From: JBFLYN01 sp040756655
GTDB taxonomy: Bacteria; Bacillota; Sulfobacillia; UBA8153
Direction of reading: 5' to 3'
DNA: 57,990 nucleotides
Assembly (NCBI GenBank): GCA_040756655.1
Contig: JBFLYN010000019.1
Span: 1 to 57,990 of the forward strand
Shown: positions 23,786 through 30,792 of the stretch, in pieces
Numbering within the stretch: position 1 is the stretch's first letter
Layout of the letters: each line of letters opens with the position of its first letter
Translations under genes and position numbers: made by a program
The notes under the pieces: model-generated
The model's input: the letters and a program-made list of their open reading frames with translations, nothing else
Database searches by the model: none
Told to the model about the DNA's origin: nothing

Positions 23786-25446
23786 TTTACCCGCCGTTCA
23801 TAGCCTACCACCGCATGTTCCAACGCCCCCAGCAGCTCTTCAGGCACCTGGCCAAGCTTGGCTACCGGGCAGTCTACCACGACCCGTCACGTACGGGTAG
23901 GAAACAGCCGTACCACGAGATAGAACCCAACCTGTTTTTGCTCAGCAGCACAGCGGGCGCAGCCTCTATTCCCATGGAGGAGCCGCCGGTCCTGTGGATC
24001 ACCTACCCGCCCTACTGGACCCTGGTAGGACGGTATTACCAGGAGCAGTTAGTAGTATTCGACATATGCGATGCCCCGGCCGGTGAATTTGCCGCCTGGG
24101 CCGGGGACGTAGAGCCCATGCTCGAACGGGCGCACGTAGTGTTCTGCTCTTCCCAAAAGCTGTACCAGGACTACCGGGACCGGCACGATCACGTATACCT
24201 GTGTCCCAATGGAGCCGACTATGAGCATTTTGCCGGGAGCAATTCCCCGCCCCCCCCAGAACTGGCCCACTTGCCCCGGCCCATCATCGGCTATCATGGA
24301 GCGCTGGCTCCGTGGCTGGACTGGGAACTCATCACAGACATGGTCCGGCAGAGGCCAGGCTGGTCCTTCGTGATGGTCGGTCCTCCCTACGCCATGCGTC
24401 CGGAGCAGCTTCCGCAGGCGCCCAACTTGGTATACACCGGGGAAAAAGAGTATGCCGAGCTTCCCGCCTACGTTCGAAGTTTCGACGCGGGGGTCATGCC
24501 GTTTGGCCTAGACGACATGACCCTAGCCGTTGACCCCATCAAGATGTATGAATACCTTGCGGCCGGGTGCTGCGTGGTATCAACCCCGCTGCCACAGGCG
24601 GCCCGCTGTCCGGTGGTACAGGTTGCCGAAGATGCCGCAGGCTTTATCGCGGCCATTGAGAACGGGCTGGGGGATGCCGCCCGGAAGGCCTCCGCCCGGT
24701 CGTGGGCGGAGTCCAATTCCTGGATTACCCGCGCCCGCCTCGTCCAGGCCGTCCTCGAGACCTTCCTGGATGAGTCGGCGGCCACCAGCGAACAGGTACA
24801 GGTGTTCGACAGGGCATACGCTGTTGCCGCGCACCAGACCACAGCCATGCACCGGGCCCTGGCGGGCTTTCTCTTGAAGCACTGTCCCGCCGAAACCTAT
24901 GTTGAGGTAGGGGCCGGCACCGGGCTGACCTCCAGCTGCCTGGCCCGCCGGGCCCGCCGGGTGGCAGCCGTGGACCTGGCTCCTGCAGCGCTCTGCCGGC
25001 TCAAGCAACTCCGGCGGGTGGAAGCCTACCGGGCCGACATGCTCAGGCTCCCGTTTGCCCGGGGGGAGTTCGAGGTGGCCTGGAACGCCGGGGTCTTAGA
25101 GCACTATGAGGAAGACGTGCAGGTGGAGGCCCTCAAGGAGCTGGGGCGGGTGGCGTCACGCCACGTAGTAGTGGCGGTGCCCCATGCCGGGTGCCGCCCT
25201 TACCGGCTGGGGAAGCTCGTAGCCGAAGTGGCCGGGCGTTGGTCCTACGGCGAAGAGCGTTCGTATGTCACGCTGGCACCCCAGTTCGCCAGGGCGGGGC
25301 TGGAGCTGGTGCAGGAGGCAAGCCTCTGTCCCAAGGAAGGCTGGTGGTTCATGGATGCCTCCGTGCCGGGTGGGCGCGAGATACTGCCGCAGGAAGTACT
25401 GGAGTCCAGCGCCGGCTATCTCCTGGTCAGTGTGGGGCGTCCATGA
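23773..25446 (+). CDS. glycosyltransferase-methyltransferase fusion
   Basis: A 557-residue two-domain protein. Residues 1 to about 345 form a GT-B glycosyltransferase of GT4 type (HRMFQRPQQLFRHLAKLGY; IIGYHGALAPWLDWELI; DPIKMYEYLAAGCCVVSTPL). Residues about 355-557 form a class I SAM methyltransferase (motif I YVEVGAGTGLTSSCLARRA; motif IV-like WNAGVLEHYEED). GTG 23773 follows GGGGGA by seven bases and overlaps the end of the CgeB gene, so both act in the same pathway. I infer transfer and O-methylation of sugars on a spore or cell-surface glycan. Its 3' end overlaps the convergent bshA gene by 20 bases. Confidence 0.85.
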   Translation: MRTVIYPPFIAYHRMFQRPQQLFRHLAKLGYRAVYHDPSRTGRKQPYHEIEPNLFLLSSTAGAASIPMEEPPVLWITYPPYWTLVGRYYQEQLVVFDICDAPAGEFAAWAGDVEPMLERAHVVFCSSQKLYQDYRDRHDHVYLCPNGADYEHFAGSNSPPPPELAHLPRPIIGYHGALAPWLDWELITDMVRQRPGWSFVMVGPPYAMRPEQLPQAPNLVYTGEKEYAELPAYVRSFDAGVMPFGLDDMTLAVDPIKMYEYLAAGCCVVSTPLPQAARCPVVQVAEDAAGFIAAIENGLGDAARKASARSWAESNSWITRARLVQAVLETFLDESAATSEQVQVFDRAYAVAAHQTTAMHRALAGFLLKHCPAETYVEVGAGTGLTSSCLARRARRVAAVDLAPAALCRLKQLRRVEAYRADMLRLPFARGEFEVAWNAGVLEHYEEDVQVEALKELGRVASRHVVVAVPHAGCRPYRLGKLVAEVAGRWSYGEERSYVTLAPQFARAGLELVQEASLCPKEGWWFMDASVPGGREILPQEVLESSAGYLLVSVGRP

Positions 25447-26551
25447 CCTCGCGGTAGAATGACTCATATTCGGCTACCCGGTCATCCACACCAAATTCCT
25501 GCTCAGCCCGTCGGCGGGATTGGGCGGCCATGCGCCCGAAGACTGCCTCGTCCCTGAGTATGCGCAGGGCCATCCCGGCCATGCCCTCCACGTCCCCAAC
25601 CGGCCGCAGGTAGCCGCATTCGCCTTCCAGGACTACTTCCGGGATCCCACCGGTGAGGCTGGCTACCACCGGCACCCCGCACGCCATGGCTTCAAGAGCA
25701 GCCAATCCGAAGCTTTCGCGTTCCGACGGCAATAGGAAGAGATCCCCGGTGGCCAAAAGCTCGGCCACGCGGTCCTGCTGGCCCAGGAAGAACACGCGCC
25801 CTTCCAGGCCACGCTCGCTCACCCTCCGGCGGGCGGCCACAGACTCGGGGCCGTCACCAATAAGGAGGAGACGTGACGGCAGTTCTTGGTTGATAAGATC
25901 AAAGATGTCGATGACATCGGTAACTCGCTTGACGGGCCGGAAGTTGCTCATGTGCAAAATGACCTTCTCGCACGGCCCCACAAATCTCCGGCGCAGGCTC
26001 TCATCGCGCCTGGGCTTGAACTCCTCGGAGTCTACGAAGTTATAGATGGTTCGGATGGGCCGCTGGAGCTTGAAGTTCAGGCGTGTATCTTCGGCCAGGC
26101 TCCGGGATACGGCGGTCACACCGTCAGACTGCTCTATGCTAAACGCCACCAGCTCTCCAAAAGAGGGCTCGGTCCCTACCAGGGTAATGTCCGTCCCGTG
26201 AAGGGTGGTGACCGTCCTTACGCTTCTGCCCAACACCTGGCGGGCCAGGTAGGCGGAGGTAGCATGGGGGATGGCGTAATGGGCATGGACGATATCCAGC
26301 CGCCGGTGGCGGGCTACCTCAATAATCTTGTTGGTCAGGGCCAGAAGATAGGGCGGGTACTTGAAAAGCGGGTAGGACGGTACTTCGACCCCGTAAAACA
26401 GGATGTTCTCCTCATAGCCATTGAGCCGGAAAGGCTGGTCGTAGGTGATAAAGTGCACGCAATGTCCCCGGGCCGCCAGCCGTTTGCCCAGTTCGGTGGC
26501 TACTACTCCGCTGCCTCCGTAGGACGGGTAACAGACAATCCCGATGCGCAC
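25427..26551 (-). CDS. bshA: N-acetyl-alpha-D-glucosaminyl L-malate synthase
   Basis: A 374-residue GT4 glycosyltransferase that joins GlcNAc from UDP-GlcNAc to L-malate, the first step of bacillithiol synthesis. The N-terminus RIGIVCYPSYGGSGVVATEL is diagnostic of BshA. The acceptor-site segment HAHYAIPHATSAYLAR, the NFRPVKRV phosphate-binding region and the C-terminal ExxxxE-type motif ERESFGLAALEAMACGVPVV are present. GTG 26551 has GAGGAG seven bases upstream. The gene follows bshB by 13 bases in one operon. A bshC cysteine ligase gene is not in the window. Confidence 0.93.
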   Translation of the reverse strand: MRIGIVCYPSYGGSGVVATELGKRLAARGHCVHFITYDQPFRLNGYEENILFYGVEVPSYPLFKYPPYLLALTNKIIEVARHRRLDIVHAHYAIPHATSAYLARQVLGRSVRTVTTLHGTDITLVGTEPSFGELVAFSIEQSDGVTAVSRSLAEDTRLNFKLQRPIRTIYNFVDSEEFKPRRDESLRRRFVGPCEKVILHMSNFRPVKRVTDVIDIFDLINQELPSRLLLIGDGPESVAARRRVSERGLEGRVFFLGQQDRVAELLATGDLFLLPSERESFGLAALEAMACGVPVVASLTGGIPEVVLEGECGYLRPVGDVEGMAGMALRILRDEAVFGRMAAQSRRRAEQEFGVDDRVAEYESFYREVMDAPH

Positions 26552-26564
26552 TGGCCACTCCTCC

Positions 26565-27266
26565 TCAAGCCAGGCTCGTTATGTCGTGCACCTTGACAGG
26601 TTCGCGCAGGAGGAAACCCTCCCCAAACTCGGTCCCGATGAGCGCCCCGAAGTACGCGTCGCGCCCCCGTACCAGCCGCGGAAACCCAGGTTGGTTAAGA
26701 ACGGTGGAAAACTGCCCGGAACCCAGGCGAAATTGGGAGCTATGGCAGGCTAACGCCTCAACTTTCTTCTGATAGTAGCTGCTGACATCCACGATGAAAT
26801 CCGGTCGGCAGTCCAGATTGACAAAATAGTACAGGATGCGGGCCGGGCGGTGCGGGGCTCCGGTAGCGTCCAAGCGCAAAAGCCCGCTGTCAAAGCAGGC
26901 AGCGTTAACCAGGTGGTGAGCTGCCACGTGGTCCGGGTGCCGGTCCACACTATGGGAAACGCAGACCACCCGCGGCCGGTAGCGCCGGATCACCTCTACT
27001 ACTGCTCTTCGCTGGCTGGATGTACCATCAATGCCCCGGTCGGGCAGATCCAGGTTCACCCGGAACGATGCACCCACCACCCGGGCGGCGCTTAGTGCTT
27101 CGGCTTCCCTTTCTTCCACCGTGCCGTTGCTACTCATCTCGCCCCGGGTCAAATCTACGATACCCACAGTGCGTCCCAGGCCGGTGTGCTTGGCCAGGGT
27201 GGCAGCCATCCCGATCTCCACGTCGTCCGGGTGGGCCCCAAAGGCCAGTATATCGACGTATTCCAT
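26565..27266 (-). CDS. bshB1: bacillithiol biosynthesis deacetylase BshB1
   Basis: A 233-residue LmbE/PIG-L zinc deacetylase that removes acetate from GlcNAc-malate. The zinc motif FGAHPDDVEIG is near residue 9 and the partner histidine motif VSHSVDRHPDHVAAHHLVNAA near residue 105. EYVDILAFGAHPDDVE and the end of the protein (GEGFLLREPVKVHDI) match the BshB1 subgroup closely. It is upstream of bshA, giving the order bshB1-bshA. ATG at 27266. Confidence 0.94.
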   Translation of the reverse strand: MEYVDILAFGAHPDDVEIGMAATLAKHTGLGRTVGIVDLTRGEMSSNGTVEEREAEALSAARVVGASFRVNLDLPDRGIDGTSSQRRAVVEVIRRYRPRVVCVSHSVDRHPDHVAAHHLVNAACFDSGLLRLDATGAPHRPARILYYFVNLDCRPDFIVDVSSYYQKKVEALACHSSQFRLGSGQFSTVLNQPGFPRLVRGRDAYFGALIGTEFGEGFLLREPVKVHDITSLA

Positions 27267-27334
27267 GGACCTGCACCACCTATCTAGATCGTAGCCTTTC
27301 GCTACGACTGTACGTCATTCCTTGTCCGAGCGCC

Positions 27335-27361
27335 AAAAAGCCCGGGACAGAAGTCCCGGGC
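27335..27361 (-). terminator. intrinsic terminator after the SASP-like gene
   Basis: On the minus strand GCCCGGGAC, a TTCT loop and GTCCCGGGC are followed directly by TTTTT. It lies 18 bases past the stop of the SASP-like gene and isolates it from bshB1. Confidence 0.88.
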
Positions 27362-27379
27362 CTTGTTGGGTTATGAGGG

Positions 27380-27553
27380 CTAGGATCTGGACCTGCGGCG
27401 TGAGTGCAGGCGCTTTTCAAGCTCGTTGACCTTTTGCGGGTTTATGCGGCCCAGATCGACGCCAATTTCTTGGGCTACCTCGAACTGGAATTGCTCAGCT
27501 TTTAACCCCGCGGCACCTGGAGGCACCGGCGGTTGGCCGGACTGTCTTGCCAT
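27380..27553 (-). CDS. small SASP-like spore protein
   Basis: A 57-residue basic protein starting MARQSGQPPVPPGAA, with an excellent GGAGGTGAGGA site before the ATG at 27553. The central segment QFQFEVAQEIGVDL resembles the first conserved helix of alpha/beta-type small acid-soluble spore proteins (K/F-x-E-V-A-x-E-L-G-I), and the C-terminus is an Arg/Ser-rich tail. The second conserved SASP helix is missing, so it may be a half-length or divergent SASP, or another small DNA-binding spore protein. It is a single-gene unit bounded by a strong terminator. Confidence 0.65.
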   Translation of the reverse strand: MARQSGQPPVPPGAAGLKAEQFQFEVAQEIGVDLGRINPQKVNELEKRLHSRRRSRS

Positions 27554-27667
27554 TTCCTCACCTCCGGAGATAGTGTATCCCCGGGCATAGCCGTCATGCG
27601 GAGGAAGTGGGGATCTGGGCAAGCTGGGCAAGCGATGCCGGCTACCGTCGTGACGGACCTTGCTCCA

Positions 27668-28420
27668 TCAGCCAGTATCCCAGAATTTCCGCCCCGCATG
27701 GCCGCCAGTCGCCAGCTCTGGGCCACGACTACCTGCAAAACGGCAGGCCAGGGCACTGCAGGCAGGCGCGCTGGCGTTAAAAGTATAAAGCGAGAGAGCG
27801 CGCACGTCTATTCCCCTCAACCGCATCGACGGGGCCGCATGGCGGGCCGGGTTCTGCAGCACACACACTCCATCGCCGGTATCCACAAAAAACGTGTTGC
27901 GGCTATAGGATCGTACGGCCAGCACCAGTTCCAGGTCTCCAGCAGAACCGGAGACGTTGATGATGGCGGCCAGGACAAACCAGCGCGCTGCGGCGGGCCA
28001 GAGCACGATCATGGCCAGGCAAAGGCCAGTAATATACACCGAAGGGGCCAGCACCATGTGTACAAACTGCAGCTTGCCCATGGGTTTCTCCATGACCGTG
28101 TAGGCGCCGGGCAAAAGGCCCCCTTCTATTCCCAGGTGGACCCGAGGGCGGCCTCCGTATGCTTTCACCACGAGGGCATGCACGACTTCGTGAGCCAACA
28201 CTGCCAGCGGTACCAACAGGCATATCCAAACCCAGGTGCTCCTGGATGCGGGCACAGTAAGAGCACGTGCGTGTACTCGCTGGTAGAAAGCCCGCAGCAT
28301 CCAAGAGGCGGCCGCGAACAAGACTATGGCGTAAAGGTTTACCCTCAGGGCGGCACACTTGCCGGGCTCCCACTTGGCCAGTTCAACGTGCCCGGTGGCA
28401 GTAGGTGCTTGGGCTTCCAC
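27668..28420 (-). CDS. DUF3267-type membrane metalloprotease
   Basis: A 250-residue membrane protein with at least four hydrophobic segments. The second or third carries LAVLAHEVVHALVVKAYGG, an HEVVH zinc motif like that of DUF3267/M50-like site-2 proteases. A second conserved part follows (INVSGSAGDLELVLAVRSY), where such proteins supply the third metal ligand (Asp in SxGD). The last 50 residues look poorly conserved. A role in intramembrane or membrane-associated proteolysis is inferred. The start is a GTG at 28420. Confidence 0.75.
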   Translation of the reverse strand: MEAQAPTATGHVELAKWEPGKCAALRVNLYAIVLFAAASWMLRAFYQRVHARALTVPASRSTWVWICLLVPLAVLAHEVVHALVVKAYGGRPRVHLGIEGGLLPGAYTVMEKPMGKLQFVHMVLAPSVYITGLCLAMIVLWPAAARWFVLAAIINVSGSAGDLELVLAVRSYSRNTFFVDTGDGVCVLQNPARHAAPSMRLRGIDVRALSLYTFNASAPACSALACRFAGSRGPELATGGHAGRKFWDTG

Positions 28421-28520
28421 GGCGATCCCCTCTGTTTATCAAAATCGTTCCTTGTACACCAATTCGCGCCTGTATTCACATTCCCTGGTCTGGTTAGCAG
28501 CAAAAACTAAGAACGTCTAT

Positions 28521-28567
28521 AAAAAAATGCTCCCGGCAAGATACCTATGCGTATCTGACCCGGGAGC
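28521..28567 (-). terminator. intrinsic terminator downstream of the CDF transporter gene
   Basis: On the minus strand GCTCCCGG pairs with CCGGGAGC, with a second inner stem (AGATAC with GTATCT), and the hairpin is followed by ATTTTTTT. It lies about 130 bases past the CDF gene. Confidence 0.78.
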
Positions 28568-28694
28568 TTTCGCATCTCCTGCGCAGGAACTGGGCCAGTT
28601 CAACCGTGGCAATGCCGGCCATGTCCGAGCTAATGCTTGTGGGTACAACCCCTTATACTGCATGCGGGAAAATCCCGGAGAACACGTGGGGAAT

Positions 28695-29609
28695 TCACGC
28701 AGTAGGAGTGCCCGGCTCTACATGCACCACTACTTCAGAACCAGGAAGAGAATCCCCGATCCCGTGTTCTACCTGGGTGGCGATGTCGTGGGACCGCCTG
28801 ACCGAAAGCTGGGGGGCCACGTGAATATTGAGAGACACCACACGCCGGGATCCATAGTGGTGAACTCGTACACCATGGGCATGGTCCACTCCGTCTACCG
28901 CCAGGGCGGCGTGAGCTATGGTCTCCACCACGTGCTCGGGCGGTTTCTCTCCCAAGAGCCTGCTGACGGCACCAATGCACAGCATCGCGCCCGTCCTCGC
29001 TACCAGCGCGGCAATACCCATGGCCAGGAATGCGTCAACCCCGCGGTACCCCAGGTTGGACAGGAGCAATCCCACTACAACGGCCGCACCCGCCAACCCG
29101 TCTACCCGGTGATGCCATGCATCTGCTACCAGGGCCGGGGCGTCCACTTTTTTCCCCAGGTGGAGGGCAAGCCGTGCCATCCACTCCTTGACCGCGGCCA
29201 TTCCCGCCAGCACCAGGAGCATCCACCCGGCGGCGTTCTCTGCCACAGGAGCCTGGGCCCGAAGCCACCCGGCGCGGGCCAGGCCCAGTGCAGACCATAC
29301 CAGTGCCAGCGACACGAACAGGGTGACCATGTCCTCCAGCCGGCCATGCCCATGGGGATGATTGCGGTCGGGTGGCAGGGTAGCCGCCCGGAACCCGGCC
29401 ACGATGGACAAAGAGGTAACCAGGTCAGACGCGGTATGCGCGGCATCGGCCCACAGCGCCAGGCTGTGCAGACGCATGGCCAGGACTACCTTGAATGCCG
29501 CCAGCAGGATGTTCAGGACAACGCTAACTGCTCCCTGAAGTGAAGCGGCCGAGGAACGCGTAAGCGGTTTGCCCCGGACGTACCTGCGGATTATCCAGCC
29601 GGTGAACAT
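28695..29609 (-). CDS. cation diffusion facilitator family metal exporter
   Basis: A 304-residue CDF protein with six predicted membrane helices. The metal site of helix II reads ALWADAAHTASDLVTS (Asp and H/D pattern) and that of helix V reads LVADAWHHRVDGLAG, giving the HxxxD signature of Zn/Co/Cd exporters. The cytoplasmic C-terminal domain (about 210-304) contains VHHYGSRRVVSLNIHV, typical of the family. ATG 29609 has GGGGGG eight bases upstream, and immediately before that is a terminator-like hairpin. It probably exports divalent metal ions; the hairpin suggests leader control. Confidence 0.9.
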   Translation of the reverse strand: MFTGWIIRRYVRGKPLTRSSAASLQGAVSVVLNILLAAFKVVLAMRLHSLALWADAAHTASDLVTSLSIVAGFRAATLPPDRNHPHGHGRLEDMVTLFVSLALVWSALGLARAGWLRAQAPVAENAAGWMLLVLAGMAAVKEWMARLALHLGKKVDAPALVADAWHHRVDGLAGAAVVVGLLLSNLGYRGVDAFLAMGIAALVARTGAMLCIGAVSRLLGEKPPEHVVETIAHAALAVDGVDHAHGVRVHHYGSRRVVSLNIHVAPQLSVRRSHDIATQVEHGIGDSLPGSEVVVHVEPGTPTA

Positions 29610-29624
29610 GAATCGACCCCCCAC

Positions 29625-29660
29625 AAAAATGCAACCCGCAAGACGTATGGTCCCGCGGGT
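29625..29660 (-). terminator. terminator-like hairpin directly before the CDF start (possible attenuator)
   Basis: On the minus strand ACCCGCGGGAC (29650-29660) pairs along 11 positions (two G-U) with GTCTTGCGGGT (29634-29644), with a five-base loop, followed by TGCATTTTT. The T-run ends three bases before the gene's ribosome site. No other gene ends here, so it appears to lie within the CDF leader. That is the layout of an attenuator or riboswitch expression platform. Confidence 0.6.
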
Positions 29661-29718
29661 CTGTCCGCTGCTTAAGCCCGGCCTGCACCGTTTAACCGGC
29701 AGCCTGTTCCTGCTTCAC

Positions 29719-29742
29719 ATTATACCAGAAGGTCCACGAGAA
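29719..29742 (-). promoter_or_regulatory. probable promoter of the CDF gene
   Basis: A perfect -10 TATAAT lies at 29719-29724 on the minus strand, with a poorer -35 (GTGGCA, four of six matches) 18 bases upstream. It predicts a leader of about 100 bases containing the attenuator-like hairpin. Confidence 0.5.
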
Positions 29743-29769
29743 TGCCACTTGGGACCTAGCCAGAACCCG

Positions 29770-29789
29770 ATATGTTGGTGGCAACATAT
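29770..29789. repeat. palindrome upstream of the CDF promoter
   Basis: ATATGTTG and CAACATAT form perfect eight-base arms around GTGG. It lies about 30 bases upstream of the CDF -35, where an activator or metal-sensing regulator could bind. Confidence 0.4.
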
Positions 29790-30270
29790 TTCATGAGTTC
29801 CGGGGATGGCCATCCTTTGCCCGTGGTGTCGTCCGTTACCTGCCTGTAAGCTCCGTTACCACCGAGCGCGCCGCGATACGTCCCTACCCAGTGTTCGCAA
29901 AGGCGTGTCCAATGGCTGTAATTGCTGCCAGTCCGAGTCCTTCTAGAGGAGATGCCAAATGGCGCGGAGACCTCGGCAGGGTACAAGGCTCCGCTCTCGT
30001 CGACTGCCCCTACCGTCCGGCGGGATTTCCCGGGGCAGTTCACGGCGCTCGCGGTAAAATGACGTCACCAGCGCCCGGATGTCCTCGGTTTCTAGAGAAG
30101 TAGTTTTTCCCAGGTCCCGGAGAGCCGTAGGGGGCAGGTCTGCACAGATCCCGGCCCTAAACGGCTTCCGATCCAAGTCACTGGACAAGACTAACACCTG
30201 GATGTCGGAAACCCGTCAAAGGTGTTTCAAGGTTTGGGCCACCTTCGAAACTGGGGCTTGGTAACGTAGA
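29790..30270. other. gene-poor stretch with a possible decayed reading frame
   Basis: No gene can be supported here. A minus-strand frame at 29943-30197 (84 codons) has protein-like composition in its first 60 residues (SFYRERRELPREIPPDGR) but no recognisable family and no ribosome site. It may be the remnant of a deleted gene. Confidence 0.35.
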
Positions 30271-30276
30271 TCCCTA

Positions 30277-30293
30277 TGTTAGATTTTCTTACA
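30277..30293 (+). promoter_or_regulatory. GlnR/TnrA box
   Basis: TGTTAGATTTTCTTACA matches the GlnR/TnrA consensus TGTNA-N7-TNACA at every fixed position. It ends six bases before the -35 hexamer of the glnR promoter, the usual place for an autoregulatory site. Confidence 0.85.
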
Positions 30294-30299
30294 AATACC

Positions 30300-30329
30300 T
30301 TGACGCCTTACCTTTCCCTACCCTAGAAT
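30300..30329 (+). promoter_or_regulatory. sigma-A promoter of glnR-glnA
   Basis: TTGACG (30300-30305) and TAGAAT (30324-30329) are separated by 18 bases. It is adjacent to the GlnR box and about 38 bases upstream of the chosen glnR start. Confidence 0.7.
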
Positions 30330-30366
30330 TAGCACAATGGCACGGCCTTGGTGGAGGAGGCTTTTG

Positions 30367-30792
30367 GTGAGGAACAGGTATGAGCCGGTCTTTTCCATAA
30401 GCGTCGTAAGGCGGATGACGGGCCTTACCGAGCGCCAGATCCGCTACTGGGAACAGCAGCAAGTGATAGCCCCGGCAAGGACACCGGGCAACCACCGCCT
30501 GTATTCCCAGGCCGATGTAGACGACTTGCTGTTGGCAGCAAGGCTTCGGAACCGGGGGTACCGGCTGGACGAGATACTGGAGTTTAGGCAGCGGCAAAGG
30601 TCTTCTGACGACAGGCACGAGAGTGATGCGCTCTTCCGGTTCCGGTCGCCGGTCACGGCGGGTACCATCCCCCAACTACCCGGGCAGAAGGCCAACATCC
30701 CGGTGACCGAGGACCGGGCCAAGCTGTTAGAGGAGATCGAGCGCAGAAGGGCCGAGAGGGCAGAGAAGGGAAGGGAAACGGGGAATGGCTAG
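30367..30792 (+). CDS. glnR: MerR-family nitrogen regulator GlnR
   Basis: A 141-residue MerR-fold regulator. The winged helix-turn-helix covers residues about 8-75 (SVVRRMTGLTERQIRYWEQQ then APARTPGNHRLYSQADVDDL). The C-terminus is charged and likely a coiled coil (AKLLEEIERRRAERAEKG). GlnR represses glnRA when bound to feedback-inhibited glutamine synthetase. I choose GTG 30367 (VRNRYEPVFSIS) because GGAGGAGG is six bases upstream; an in-frame ATG ten codons earlier would overlap that site. Its end overlaps glnA by eight bases, and a perfect GlnR box precedes the promoter, indicating autoregulation. Confidence 0.9.
   Translation: MRNRYEPVFSISVVRRMTGLTERQIRYWEQQQVIAPARTPGNHRLYSQADVDDLLLAARLRNRGYRLDEILEFRQRQRSSDDRHESDALFRFRSPVTAGTIPQLPGQKANIPVTEDRAKLLEEIERRRAERAEKGRETGNG

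Noticed and set aside
29610..29712. A NiCo (czcD) riboswitch upstream of the CDF gene
   Set aside because: Some short motifs resemble the class, but the closing P1 stem and the final GGGACAG element are not found. It was kept only as a terminator-like leader.
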